DNA of 64,000 nucleotides, from positions 62,001 through 126,000 of the forward strand of contig JACMPW010000003.1 in assembly GCA_014377305.1 (NCBI GenBank), written 5' to 3'. The stretch is from Candidatus Altimarinota bacterium. Its GTDB lineage: Bacteria > Patescibacteriota > Gracilibacteria > BD1-5 > UBA2023. Below are positions 32,296 through 45,810 of this stretch, piece after piece. How positions within the stretch are numbered: the first letter of the stretch is position 1; every line of letters starts with the position of its first letter. The position numbers and the translations under genes were made by a program. The notes under the pieces are model-generated. The model was not told the DNA's origin and did not search any database. It saw only the letters and a list, made by a program, of their open reading frames with translations.

Positions 32296-35200
32296 ATGAC
32301 TCCATTTGCTGATATCCTCGCGTCGCTCAATACTCAGCAACGAGAAGCTGTAGAAACTATATATGGACCAGTCCTCGTGATCGCCTGACCAGGGAGTGGA
32401 AAAACTCAGATCCTCGGAGCTCGTATCGCGAATATACTCAAGGAAACCGACTATCTCCCATCCAATATCCTCTGTCTCACCTTCACAGACAACGCTGCTC
32501 GCAATATGCGTGATCGTCTCGCTCGTATGATCGGGCCTGATGCCTACCGTGTAGCAATCCATACATTCCACAGCTTCGGCAATGAGATACTCGCCCGGTA
32601 TAGATATCTATTTCGTGAATATAGCGACTCAGGAACGATAGATATAGTGACGGCATCTCGTATCCTCGATGAGATACTCGCTCCTCTCGCCTGGAACGAT
32701 CCATACAAGCCAGGTATGAGAGCCTGAGAAACCATCCAGGACATCCTCGGGCGTATCTGAGATCTCAAAAAATGAGGCATCACACCAACTCTCTATCGTA
32801 TGATCCTCGAGATGAATCGTCGAACCATCGATGGGCTCGCACCTATTCTCCAGAGTCATTTTGAGCAAATAGACGCCCTAGGTCAGAAGAAAGATGAGAA
32901 ACTGCAAAAGATCGCCATATTCAAAAATATTACTAATATAGTTCAACAATTGTCCGAAAATGAGAGTATAGGCGGATATGACTCACTCCTCCATACTATA
33001 CAACTCTGACTCGATGAAGCCTGGTTAGAATATGATGATGAGCCGAGTACCAAGTTCCTCACCGCCTGGAAAAATAGCTGGACAGACAAGAACTACCAAT
33101 GAGATCGTATCTGGAAAGAGTCGGAGAAGCTCAAAAAACAACTCTCGCTTGCAAATATCTATGAGATATACCAATCCCGTCTCGAATCAGAGTGACTCGT
33201 AGACTTCTCTGATATGATATTGAGAGCTATCGAGCTCGTCGAGCGAGATCCGATGATCCAGGCGAACCTAGCAGAACAATACCAGTTTATCCTCATCGAT
33301 GAGTTCCAGGATACCAACGAAGCACAGATGCGACTCGTGAACTCGATACTCTCAGTAGACAGTGAGAATCCCAATATATTCGCCGTTGGAGATGATGATC
33401 AATCCATCTACAAGTTCCAATGAGCCAATGTCAAAAATATCCGAGACTTCCATGATAGATATACAGATACTCGACTCATCATCTTGGGTACGAACTATCG
33501 ATCTACCAGTGAGATCATCGAGTCTAGTCGAGCAGTTATAGTATCTCAACAGTCCGATATATCAACTATATTCCCATGAACTAGCAAGGATTTCCAGTCA
33601 AATAGCGGCCAATGAGAATGAGTACACCAATATAGATACAATACTGAGCTCCATGAGCTCTCTGCTATCATCTCAGATATAGAGATAAAGATAGCATCTG
33701 GAATACAACCTCAGGATATCGCAGTCATCGTGAAAAAGAATAAATCCCTCGAAACTCTCGCCAAGTGACTCCTCGGAATATGAATACCAGTCAGTATGAG
33801 CAAATCTGAGTCTATCTGGGAAGATGAGATCATCATGCTCATCACGAATATACTGAAATATCTCAACTCACTCTGTACCAATCAGGAACTCAAAGAAGTC
33901 CTCGTCGATATCCTCACTCACCCGTGTTGGAATATCTCTCGTCTAACTCTCTGGCAAGTCTCTCGTGATATCTATCATAGTCGCAAGGCTGAAAACAAGA
34001 GCTGGATAGAACAACTCTCGAGTCACGAGACACCTGAGATCCGAGATCTCGGATACTTCCTGAAGGAACTCTCCAATATGAGTGAATATAGTCGTCTCGA
34101 GGATCTCATAGATGCTATCACCGGTGCATCATCACTTATACTCCCAGATGAACATGATGAGGACAGTAGATCGAATCCACTACAGATATCGATGCTCTGA
34201 GGCGAGAAGAGGGACTTCGTTTCACCTATTTATACTCACTTTTTCGGACAATTATCGAACTCTAATAGTACAATATCGGAACAATATCAACTGAAAGCGA
34301 GATCTCTCGCCAATATAGCAAAACTGACCAATGAGATCCGCAACTACAAGAAACAAAAACCACTCCTGATGCTGAGAGACGCAATCGAGCTCATTTCCAT
34401 GATCGAGAAATACGATATCCGTATCGAGACATCGCATCTCATCGGAAATGAGCAGGCTGCTGTCAATCTCATCACCGTCCACAAGGCGAAGTGACTCGAG
34501 TGGGATAATGTGTATGTACCATTTCTCACAAAACGTGAATACAAGCTCGGCAAAATATCTGGGGCTACATTGCCAAAAAATCTTCCCCTCGAAGCCGACA
34601 AAGACGACGATGCTGATATCGAACGGCTCGTCTATACGGGATATACTCGAGCTCGGCACACTCTGAATGTGAGCTACTCAGTGATGAGTATGGATGAACG
34701 GGTAAATGAACCACTCCCATGTATTGGATCAGAGATGAATGAATGGGTAGAGCAAGCTGATATCACACCGATGAGTCTAGCGGACAATCTCGAGAACGCT
34801 AGCCAATCCCTCTGGAGTCTCCCCTACGATACTCAGGAAGAGGCATTTCTCCAAGATAGGGTCGACAAGCAGTTTATCATGAGTGCGACCGCATTGCAGA
34901 ACTTCCTCGATATCAGCTCAGGTGGTCCGACTCACTTCGTAGCGAACAATATTCTCAGATTCCCCGGGGCAAAGAATATAGCAGGATGCTACGGGTCTGC
35001 GATGCATACCGCTCTCGAGATATTTTTCACGGATTACAAAACAAATAACTCATACAAAAAAGAAATCCTCTACACTGAGTTCGAGAAAAGTCTCCGAAAA
35101 GAAGGATTCGAGAAACCAATCGAGGATACCTGGCTCGCCAAGTGACGAGAAAACCTCGAAGCACTCTATAGTGAACTCGTCGGCAAACCCTATGGTGAAC

Positions 35201-35682
35201 TCACTCTGGAGAAGGACTTCCGTACTGAGTGAGGTGGAGTCTGGCTAGGTGATATACAACTCACGGGCAAGATCGATCGCATCGAGCGACTCGCCGATGA
35301 TACTCTCATCATCACAGATTACAAGACAGGTGGATGATTCGATAGCTTTGACGGCAAGTGAGCCGACTATGCTCGGGTGAAACAGTGGAAATATCGACTC
35401 CAACTCGCCTTCTATGCGATCCTGTTCGAGCTCTCACCTCGCTATAGAGCGTTCCCTCGTCGCCAGTTCGAGCTCTTTTTCATAGAAAAAAACCATGACG
35501 AAGACCGGTTCCACCGAGTGACTGAATATATCCACGAGGGAGAGATCGAGCGGACCAAGTCCCTCATCCGAGCCGTCACCGAGTGCATCCGTACACTGCG
35601 GTTTCCTGATGTGAGCAAGTATCCTGCGACTATTGAGGGGATCAGACAGTTTGAGGAGGATCTTTTGAATTGACAAATATAG
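32296..35682 (+). CDS. UvrD-like helicase fused to PD-(D/E)XK nuclease
   Basis: 1128 residues. SF1 helicase: Walker A AGPGSGKTQIL (first Gly is TGA), ILCLTFTDNAA, motif II ILIDEFQDTN (~332), GDDDQSIYKFQGA (~374), then YTGYTRARHTLNVSYS. C-terminal RecB-like nuclease: GKIDRIERLADD and IITDYKTGG (~990-1012). This is the domain order of AddA/RecB-like helicase-nucleases that process double-strand breaks, here in one chain, without a visible partner. About 19 TGA-Gly. TATAAT at 32282-32287 lies 8 nt before the ATG, so the message may be leaderless. Last codons are LNGQI with TGA. Confidence 0.9.
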
Positions 35683-35719
35683 ATAATTCGTATTATTTAT
35701 AATACTTAAAAATCTATTT

Positions 35720-36307
35720 ATGCTTCTCACTACTGACGACTGTTATAGCCGAATAGTTACTCTATCTCTCTGAGATCTCTATCATGGTGCCTCAAAACTC
35801 GAAAGAACGGGTTGGATAAAAAGAAACATCCCAAATCCTGAGACTCTCGATCAACATCAGATATGAGCAGCCTTGATGATCACTCAACAATTCAAGAGAG
35901 AAGTAGAAAAATTGCAAATCAACATCCTCGCAACACAAGATACTCTCCTGATCCATGATCTCGCTGAACCTGATCATCGGGTATGAGATATCACTCCTCA
36001 TTGTGGCATATCACATGAGGCAAAGCGAGAAATAGAAGAAAAAGTAATACGCGAAATACTCTCGGACAAACCATATCTATTGAAACTCTGGCTCGACTAT
36101 GAAGACGGCAGGACTCCTGAATGAAGATTCGCAATGGAAATAGACAAGCTACAAGCAATAGAAAAAGCGAGATATTATGAAGATCTCCACGGTATACCAT
36201 GACTTACTGAAGAATTTTTTACCTATTCAGTCATAAAAAAGAATCAAATATATACAGATTTTTTAGTTCGATATGCTATAGATTTGCAAGAAAATAAACC
36301 AAGATAA
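35720..36307 (+). CDS. HDDC2/YfbR-like HD-domain nucleotidase
   Basis: 195 residues. KLERTGWIKRNIPNPETLDQH at the start gives the R-x-G-W...E-x-x-x-x-H element, LLIHDLAEPDHRVGDIT the HD-x-x-E metal site, and YEDGRTPEGRF, then IDKLQAIEKARYYED, follow the family pattern. HDDC2/YfbR enzymes are 5'-deoxyribonucleotidases. Five TGA-Gly split the gene in the standard code, so it is missed by ordinary gene callers. It follows the helicase on the same strand. Confidence 0.82.
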
Positions 36308-36318
36308 TTTTCTAATAT

Positions 36319-36870
36319 CTACTTCCTCCAGTTCCTCGCAATTCCCCACCACACCAGTCACCATATAGCTCCTGAGAGATGTCCGACGAGTGAGATACCT
36401 GGGACGAGTCCGATACCGATATTGATGGCGAGCATCGCGAGGATCTGAGGTGCCATCGGATGACGAGTTGTATAGAGGTCGATCCAGAGATAGGATAGTA
36501 TAGCCATACAGAACCCTGATATCCCGATCGTCAGACTCTGTGGTACAGATATGATGAGAGCTCATGCTACGACGATCGTAGTAGAGATGAAGAACCAGGT
36601 ATAGCGATCCCGTGACATACGAGCCTCGAGCTCTGGTCATGCTGTATATAGAAAGTAGCTATTGGCGAGGAGATGGATGATACCTCAGTGGAGGAACTGA
36701 AATAGACAGATCTGTACTATGAGTGACACATAGTTCCCTGTCATGTAGTAGTAACCATTCATCCCGTAGAGACTCACGAACTGTGGAAAAGCGAATCCAA
36801 TCATCGAGATGACTACAGAGATGAGGATGAGGAGATGCGAGAGTGATCTCTGAGGGAAAAAAGGAAACAT
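36319..36870 (-). CDS. Rhomboid-family intramembrane serine protease
   Basis: 183 residues, six membrane segments. LHGGIIHLLANSYFL carries the H-x-x-x-N feature, TIGISGFCMAILSY the catalytic Ser in G-x-S-G, and SLVGHLSGAIWWLVW the catalytic His. Rhomboids cut membrane proteins within the bilayer. The Gly after LH in the first motif and three others are TGA. The ATG at 36870 comes directly after the T-run of the rpsO terminator. Confidence 0.88.
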
Positions 36871-36873
36871 AAA

Positions 36874-36904
36874 AAAATCTCAAGAATATAATACTTGAGA
36901 TTTT
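36874..36904 (-). terminator. rpsO terminator abutting the rhomboid start codon
   Basis: 11-bp stem AAAATCTCAAG/CTTGAGATTTT with a 9-nt loop. On the minus strand the T-run continues straight into the ATG of the next gene. Confidence 0.85.
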
Positions 36905-36927
36905 ATGAGTTTTTTTCGAGATTGCAA

Positions 36928-37191
36928 TTATTTACGGAGATCGAGCTTGCCGATGAGATCAGCATATCGAGCTTCGTCTTTTCGCTTGAGATAGTCGAGG
37001 AGCTTGCGTCGTTTTGCTACCATCATGACGATACCACGGCGAGAGTGATTATCTTGTTTGTGGATTTCGAGGTGATTCTTGAGTGATTCGATACGAGATG
37101 TAAGGATCGCAACTTGGACTTCTGGAGATCCAGTGTCACCTTTTTTTGTTGCATACTGCTCCATGAGAGCTTTTTTGACTGCGTGTTCCAT
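36928..37191 (-). CDS. rpsO: 30S ribosomal protein S15
   Basis: 87 residues, full length. [16 protein letters not shown] and the long helix region [20 protein letters not shown] followed by [11 protein letters not shown] are S15 hallmarks. S15 is a primary binder of the central 16S domain. ATG 37191 is chosen; the upstream open frame does not match S15. No TGA codon. A 5' leader of ~100 nt separates it from hrcA. Confidence 0.97.
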   Translation of the reverse strand: MEHAVKKALMEQYATKKGDTGSPEVQVAILTSRIESLKNHLEIHKQDNHSRRGIVMMVAKRRKLLDYLKRKDEARYADLIGKLDLRK

Positions 37192-37294
37192 AGTATGTGG
37201 AGAAAAGTATCTGAGAGTAAATAGTGTCAGACCCGCAGATACACGAGTAGAGACAGATGGAGTATAGGTGAAAAGGGATGAAAAGCAAATTTTT

Positions 37295-37993
37295 CTACAA
37301 TGTCTGACGTAATGCCGTAATATTGAAGGCATAATCCATCATGGTCGAACCGAGGATACCGAGGTATCCCGTGTATCCATTGATTTCGATTTTTTTCACG
37401 ATCATCGTCGATGACTCCAGTTCTGGGATGACACTCTCTTCGCCGATAAATGCTGATACCCGAGGGCCGATATCGAGTGACTGAAGATAGTCGATGAATT
37501 GATGTTTATTCTCAAGACACTTGATGACCTGATACATCTCCTCGCCGAGAGCTCCATGATGACGCTCGAGATAGTTCGAGAGTCCAAGATAGTAAGAGGT
37601 TCCGAGTGACGGGATACAGGCGAATGTGATCTCTCCTGTCGTCTTCGTCAGACGAGCAACGAGCCCATAGAGAACATCATCTATACGATTTTGTTCCAGC
37701 TTGGCACTCAGAGTCTGTTCTGCCTCGATGAAAACACCTGGCATCGTCTCCATCAAGTAGTCAACAAAAACTCGTAGTCCCCTATTGGTCGGGAGTCTAC
37801 CCGCTGAATTATACGGTTGGAATATGAGTCCCATATCCTCGAGTGATGCCATATCGTTGCGGATGGTCGCACTCGATACTTGCATATCATACTTTGAGAG
37901 GAGGTTTTTGGATCCCATGATCTCGCCTGTTTTGAGGTATTCTTCGACGATATGCTTGAGTACTTGTACCTTTCGGTCTTGGATTTTTGGCAT
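37295..37993 (-). CDS. hrcA: Heat-inducible transcription repressor HrcA, short form
   Basis: 232 residues against ~340 in model HrcA. The N-terminal winged helix ([20 protein letters not shown]; then [18 protein letters not shown] and [19 protein letters not shown]) is complete, as is a shortened GAF-like part ending [12 protein letters not shown]. HrcA represses chaperone genes through CIRCE sites; none is visible before groES or clpC here, so operator sequence or targets may differ. The ATG follows the NfeD-like stop by 1 nt (TAATATG). No TGA. Confidence 0.92.
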   Translation of the reverse strand: MPKIQDRKVQVLKHIVEEYLKTGEIMGSKNLLSKYDMQVSSATIRNDMASLEDMGLIFQPYNSAGRLPTNRGLRVFVDYLMETMPGVFIEAEQTLSAKLEQNRIDDVLYGLVARLTKTTGEITFACIPSLGTSYYLGLSNYLERHHGALGEEMYQVIKCLENKHQFIDYLQSLDIGPRVSAFIGEESVIPELESSTMIVKKIEINGYTGYLGILGSTMMDYAFNITALRQTL

Positions 37994-37994
37994 A

Positions 37995-38411
37995 TTAGCT
38001 GATTATCTGACCATGAAAAAGTGATCCCTTTCGACTCGTGAGCTCAACTCGATCACCTGATTTTACTCCATCGATATCGACGAGATAGTCCACTCCATCG
38101 AGAACTACTTTGTAGTCTTCTCCGACTTTTTTGACCTTGCGTTTTTCACCGAGATAGGTATCGAGTCACTGGAGATGTTCGCTCACCTGTCATATGAGAA
38201 TACGAGGCAGATAATATGAAGCAACGAGGGTAACAAGAGCAAACACGATCCCCTGACTGATAGTCACTCAGGTCAATCCCATATACCAGACATAGAGGGC
38301 AGTAAGAAAACCAGCAAATGATATCGCAAGACCGTAGAATGTGACGGTAAGCATCTCGATAATGAGAAATACGATACCAACTCCGATCCAAAAAAGTGTA
38401 AGTGAAGACAT
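37995..38411 (-). CDS. NfeD-like membrane protein
   Basis: 138 residues: three or so membrane segments (FWIGVGIVFLIIEML; LAISFAGFLTALYVW; GIVFALVTLVASYYL) followed by an OB-fold NfeD domain (LGEKRKVKKVGEDYKVVLDG, ending near GDRVELTS). NfeD proteins pair with SPFH/stomatin proteins in membrane microdomains; the SPFH gene is 18 nt upstream, which supports the call. Three TGA-Gly. Followed by hrcA in the same transcript. Confidence 0.88.
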
Positions 38412-38429
38412 ACGAGAAAAGATTAAGAA

Positions 38430-39299
38430 TTATTTCCCACCACCAAATATCTTTGATACTCAAGCTAAAATGTCACTATCAAGAATGAACTTGGTATTAT
38501 TACCGAGTGCTGATTGTATAGTCGCGAGCTGCTCTTTGACAACTGCATTCCCAGTGAAGAACTGTTGGGCAGCGACTGCATTGAGCTCAAGTGCTTTTGC
38601 ATTGGCCTCAGCGATAGCGACTTTTGCATTGGCCTCTCATTGAGCTTGGAGTATTTGAGATTCTTTTTGTCACTCAGCCTGGAGGATCTTCGATTGCTTG
38701 TCTGCCTCAGCCTGTGTGATCATCGCTACCTTATATCCCTCTGCTGCTGTGATTTTGGCACTTTTTTCACTCTGTGCATTTTTGATCATATTCATCATCT
38801 CTTGGACACTTGCTGGTGGTTCGAGTTTTTTGATTTCGACACGCATTACTTTTACTCCCCATTTCCCGGTCTCACGATCGAGTGACTCGAGGAGTCTCGC
38901 ATTGATGGTATCACGATTCGAGAGGGTATCATTGAGTTCCATAGTTCCGAGGACACTACGCAGGTTGGTTTGTGCAAGTGATACGACCGCAACAAATACA
39001 TTGTTGATATCGTATGTAGCCTTATATGGGTCAGTAACCTGAGCATAGACGATCCCATCGACTGTCACAGCTACATTGTCCTTGGTGATGATCTGTTGTT
39101 CAGGAACATTGATAACTTGTTCTCGGATATCCACCTTGCGGACAGATTGTACACCAGGTATGAGAAAAAATATACCAGGGCCCACGGTATCAGTATAGCG
39201 ACCGAGGAACTCTCGGAGCCCAACCTCTCCCTGGGTGATCTTGCGGACAAAAAATGGTATCAATACGGCAGCAATAACAAGGAGATAAAAGATTTCCAT
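38430..39299 (-). CDS. SPFH/stomatin-like protein
   Basis: 289 residues. N-terminal hydrophobic anchor, then the SPFH domain (FLIPGVQSVRKVDIREQVIN, ITKDNVAVTVDGIVYAQV, TLRSVLG-like NLRSVLGTMELNDTLSNRD, GVKVMRVEIKKLEPP) and a long Ala/Glu/Gln-rich coiled coil. It should scaffold membrane domains with the NfeD-like partner encoded downstream. Four TGA-Gly are all in the coiled-coil to C-terminal part, which ends FGGGK. Confidence 0.92.
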
Positions 39300-39414
39300 A
39301 AAATGAATGAAGTGAAAAAAATAAAATGTTGTACCTCATAAGGGTACTTCTAAACTTCGCAAAGGGCATTTACGAATGCAATGCAATCCTAAGGGACCAA
39401 AGGAATCATATCGA
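39300..39414 (-). other. Leader region with two small hairpins upstream of the SPFH gene
   Basis: Two short inverted repeats lie here: GTACC/GGTAC (7-nt loop) and GCATT/AATGC with loop TACG. On the minus strand they would be in the 5' leader of SPFH-nfeD-hrcA. They do not match a riboswitch class I know. Confidence 0.3.
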
Positions 39415-39442
39415 TTTGCTAAAAAAATAAAAACACTATAAT
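39415..39442 (+). promoter_or_regulatory. Probable yvcK promoter
   Basis: TTTGCT (39415-39420), 16-bp spacer, TATAAT (39437-39442), 36 nt before the ATG at 39478. Confidence 0.55.
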
Positions 39443-39477
39443 CCTACCGTTTTCATCTCAAAAATCAAAAGATAATT

Positions 39478-40473
39478 ATGACCAAAATAGTAGCAATCGG
39501 TGGTGGAGCTGGAACATACAATGTACTCTACGGACTCAAGCGAAATATGGACTACGATATCACTGCTGTCATATCTGTTGCAGATAATGGTGGAACAACA
39601 GGTCTTATCAGAGATAAATATGGTATCCTTCCTCCTGGAGATATGCGGAGAGCTATTGCAGCACTCGCCTGAAATACTGAGATTGTGAGACGATTATTTG
39701 AATATAGTTTCAAGTGAGAGGAGTGAGTGATAGGATCAAATAAAGTTGGAAATATACTCCTCACGGCTCTCGTAGATATCTGTGGAGGAGATTTTGAGCG
39801 AGCTATTGCTACTATGGAGACGATGTTCGATGTCAGGGGACATGTCATACCTGTGACACTCGAGGATGTACATCTCGCTGTCAGATTCGAGGATGGTACT
39901 GAGATAGTCGGTGAAAAAAATATCGATATCTCGGATAAGAATCCAGGTGAACGCACTCATAATATCGATCAAGACATTGTAGATGCTTGGCTCATCGGAG
40001 AGGGTAATATCAACCCCAGAGCAAAACAAGCGATCATAGATGCTGACTATATCATCATCGGGCCTGGTGATCTCTATACGAGTATCGTACCAAACTTGCT
40101 CTCAAAATGAATGAGAGAAGCACTCGGTGCGAGCTGTGCTCATATCATCTATGTATGCAATGCGATGACCAAACGAGGTGAAACAACCAATATGGAGGTC
40201 ATAGATTTTATCGATACGATAGAAAGGTATATAGATCCAGGCAAGCTCAACTGTGTCATCGTGAATAACGGTATCATCTCAGACGAAGTCATAGTAAAAT
40301 ACAAGATAGAAGAAAACAAAAAACCACTCAAAATCAAAGATCCAACGATATTCGAGTGAAAATGTTATCAGATCATCGAGTGAGATATCGTAAATGATGA
40401 TGACTACGTCAGACATGATCCAATCAAGCTCTGAAAAATATTAGAAACTATAGTAGAGAATACCACAAGATAA
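39478..40473 (+). CDS. yvcK: YvcK/CofD-like nucleotide-binding protein
   Basis: 331 residues. VAIGGGAGTYNVLYGLK at the start, SVADNGGTTGLIRDKYGILP followed by PGDMRRAI, SNKVGNILLTAL, and YIIIGPGDLYTSIVPNLL are the YvcK/CofD-like pattern. YvcK proteins bind UDP-GlcNAc and link carbon metabolism with wall synthesis, which fits the many wall genes in the window. Seven or eight TGA-Gly, several near the C-terminus. TAA is followed by the promoter of the next gene. Confidence 0.9.
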
Positions 40474-40475
40474 TA

Positions 40476-40504
40476 TTGACTATAGTATATAAATATATAC
40501 TATA
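40476..40504 (+). promoter_or_regulatory. Promoter overlapped by a perfect inverted repeat
   Basis: TTGACT (40476-40481), 16-bp spacer, TACTAT (40498-40503). The inverted repeat TATAGTATAT-AAAT-ATATACTATA (40481-40504) covers spacer and -10, as an operator would. The predicted start is the A of the ATG at 40510, so the transcript is probably leaderless. Confidence 0.6.
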
Positions 40505-40509
40505 AAAAT

Positions 40510-41044
40510 ATGTCAGCAGAAAACAAAGAACATGATCACTTCTTGGGAGTATGATCCAATATGGGATTATGGCATTCATTTTGATGATATATCATACCTG
40601 CTAATACGCCAAAAAAAGTGAGAGATATACTCTATAGTATGCCTGATCGAACTCCAAAATCATACATGTCAACGAGAGTCTGCGATGCTGTATCGGGAAA
40701 TTTGATAGAGCTCATACTTTGAGCCCCTTATGCGTGACGATTATCCACAATAGAGGAAGATATCTCTCGACAGACAGACTATGTGATTCATTGACCAAGT
40801 TGAGTATTTCAAATAGATTTCACACAAGGAAATACAGGATATAGTCAGAAAATATTACAAAAAAATAGAGATAAAAATCGTATCATAGTACAGGTATCGG
40901 GACCTATGCTGCATGGCTATATCAGGCAAATATCTGCAGAACTCAAAAGAGATGCTACTCACACCAGTCGTGACATTGTAGCGAGGCTATACGAAAAGCA
41001 CAGTAAAACTATACATGCAAATTTTATCCAAAATATGTCAGATA

Positions 41045-41067
<23 letters not shown>
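40510..41067 (+). CDS. Hypothetical protein, 185 aa
   Basis: Open only with TGA as Gly (about eight codons). It begins MSAENKEHDHFLGVGSNMGL and has a central segment (TIEEDISRQTDYVIHGPSGV) and a charged helical C-terminus. No membrane span or known motif. It has its own palindromic promoter and its last 23 nt overlap the end of leuS on the other strand. No function can be given. Confidence 0.75.
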
Positions 41068-43984
<2,917 letters not shown>

Positions 43985-44053
43985 ATGTATAGGTAAATAT
44001 TAGGTGGAACTTTGCCTCTCTCCAATATAGGGAAAAGAGAAGAAAAAACAAGA

Positions 44054-44085
44054 AAAATCCCTCTCAAATACTTGAGAGGGATTTT
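44054..44085 (-). terminator. Terminator of the pilin-like gene
   Basis: Perfect 14-bp stem AAAATCCCTCTCAA/TTGAGAGGGATTTT with loop ATAC, 12 nt after the pilin-like stop; T-runs on both strands. Confidence 0.9.
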
Positions 44086-44096
44086 GAATAACATGA

Positions 44097-44444
44097 CTAC
44101 GCACCATTCACGAGTGAGATAACCCATTTGACGACTGATCCAGCAAGCCAGATCACGATGATACCGATAACCACTTGGATAAGGATAGTACGACCTTTTT
44201 TGACTTTCTCCTCATCACCACCAGCGGTGACGATCTGGAATCCTCCCCAGATACCGTAGCAGACTGCCACGAGAGCGAGGAACATCATAGCACGATCGAT
44301 GAGTACCTGAACTACATTCTCAGCTGAGGTTGTAGCTGTTCCTTTGATAGTGACTTTATCTTCACCAAATGGGCTCGCGAGAACAGCAGATGCTGTTGAA
44401 GCAAAACCGACGAGTGAGTAGAGTCCTTTTTGGATAGTTGTCAT
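44097..44444 (-). CDS. VirB2/TrbC-like T4SS pilin-type membrane protein
   Basis: 115 residues. A hydrophobic N-terminal segment with an Ala-x-Ala-like site (STASAVLASPF) could be a signal peptide. Two membrane helices follow (MMFLALVAVCYGIWGGFQIV and ILIQVVIGIIVIWLAGSVVK) with a charged turn GGDEEKVKKG between them. This is the topology of VirB2/TrbC-type pilins; similar small proteins are common in Patescibacteria. ATG 44444 is preferred over 44516. No TGA codon, suggesting strong expression. No other T4SS gene is in the window. Confidence 0.7.
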   Translation of the reverse strand: MTTIQKGLYSLVGFASTASAVLASPFGEDKVTIKGTATTSAENVVQVLIDRAMMFLALVAVCYGIWGGFQIVTAGGDEEKVKKGRTILIQVVIGIIVIWLAGSVVKWVISLVNGA

Positions 44445-44606
44445 AGAAAATAAGTAAGAAAATATAAGTGACACGAGTATCATAGCAAAAGTTTTATCTT
44501 TTGTCAAAAAAATCACTCTTTTTTTAAGAAGAATGATTTTTCATTTTAAAGCTATAACCGAAAGAGTGTAATTCACATGGACCAAATGTGACTCGATTGT
44601 TAGGAA

Positions 44607-44891
44607 CTATACAGCTGTAGCTACCTCATCGATCTCTACAGTCCGAGGAGCTGTAGTAGGAGCAGATGATACACGTACCTCGAGTACGTATGGCAGGAGT
44701 GCCATATATCGAGCTCGTTTGACTGCGACTGCGAGTTTCTTTTGATTGCGGAGACTCGTACCTGAGTAGTACCGTGGGATGATACGGTTGAACTTTGTCA
44801 GGTATTTTTTGAGGAATACCGTATCTTTGTAGTCGATGTGAGTCACACCAGCTTCATCGATAGGGCACACCTTCTTTTTAGCGACTGCCAT
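44607..44891 (-). CDS. rpsR: 30S ribosomal protein S18
   Basis: 94 residues. CPIDEAGVTHIDYKDTVFLK followed by KYLT, and IIPRYYSGTSLRNQKKLAVA and VKRARYMALLPY, are S18. It has an extended acidic C-terminal tail (TVEIDEVATAV). Third gene of rpsF-ssb-rpsR, the usual order. No TGA codon. Confidence 0.97.
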   Translation of the reverse strand: MAVAKKKVCPIDEAGVTHIDYKDTVFLKKYLTKFNRIIPRYYSGTSLRNQKKLAVAVKRARYMALLPYVLEVRVSSAPTTAPRTVEIDEVATAV

Positions 44892-44909
44892 AGTAGGATG
44901 GGTTAGAGA

Positions 44910-45323
44910 TTAGATTTTTGTAGTATCGAGATCAGAGAAGTCATCAAAATGAGCAACTTCTGCAACCTCGCTACCAGAGTCAACTCCATCTTCTCTCTTG
45001 GAGAGGAATATGAGCTGATCTACGACAACTTCAGTCTTATAGAGCTTCGTACCATCATCTCGATCGATGATACGAGTTTTCAGATGACCCTCTACATATA
45101 CGAGTTTGCCCTTGGTGAGGAATTGCTCAGATCGTTCTGCGAGAGGACCCCATGCAACACAATTGGTATACTCAGCATCTGAGAGGGATTCTCCAGTTGG
45201 GCTTTTGTAGTATCTATTGGTAGCTACGGTAAAGGTGGCAATTTTTTTGTCGGCGGTAGTAGTTTTGATGAATGGATCCTTGGTAATATTACCAATGAGG
45301 ATAACCTTGTTGATTGTACGCAT
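44910..45323 (-). CDS. ssb: Single-stranded DNA-binding protein
   Basis: 137 residues. OB-fold pattern INKVILIGNITKDPFIK, ATFTVATNRYY, YVEGHLKTRIIDRDDG; the acidic C-terminal tail (HFDDFSDLDTTKI) is present, though not the classical DDDIPF. Protects ssDNA in replication and repair. Between rpsF and rpsR. No TGA codon. Confidence 0.96.
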   Translation of the reverse strand: MRTINKVILIGNITKDPFIKTTTADKKIATFTVATNRYYKSPTGESLSDAEYTNCVAWGPLAERSEQFLTKGKLVYVEGHLKTRIIDRDDGTKLYKTEVVVDQLIFLSKREDGVDSGSEVAEVAHFDDFSDLDTTKI

Positions 45324-45341
45324 GAGCGAAAATATTAGAGA

Positions 45342-45629
45342 TTACTCATCTATTCGAGAGAACATAAATCTCCAAATGCTAGTTTTGATGTTGAACGTAT
45401 TCGTGATATGAATCCAGTCTCCACCTTCACGATCGAGTGTATAGAGGAGATAGTATCCTACCTGTGAACCGTGTATGCGGTATGCGAGTTGTCGCTCGCC
45501 TGGATGATCTGCTGCGGCGATAGTAGCACCAGTAGCCTTGATCTCGGTCTCGATCTCTGATATGAGTGTATCACGATCAGTATCTGAAAGCCCGGAATCA
45601 AGTATCATCATGAGTTCGTATTGTCTCAT
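45342..45629 (-). CDS. rpsF: 30S ribosomal protein S6
   Basis: 95 residues. MRQYELMMILDSGLSDTD, ERQLAYRIHGSQVGYYLLYT and the C-terminal IKTSIWRFMFSR match S6, which pairs with S18 on the 30S platform. Head of rpsF-ssb-rpsR. No TGA codon. Confidence 0.96.
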   Translation of the reverse strand: MRQYELMMILDSGLSDTDRDTLISEIETEIKATGATIAAADHPGERQLAYRIHGSQVGYYLLYTLDREGGDWIHITNTFNIKTSIWRFMFSRIDE

Positions 45630-45810
45630 AGTTCCTGTGGGTTAGTATCTTTTTATGACCAGTAAAAAGAAGGAAAATAAAATGCATATAAAAAATGCAA
45701 TGGCAGTATAGACGGAAGTTATCAAAAAGCAACACTTTTTTCGAGTAAAAATAATGCCTTGGCAAGGAAAAGAATTTGCCAAAAAAAATGAACTCTGTTA
45801 GGATATCTCT

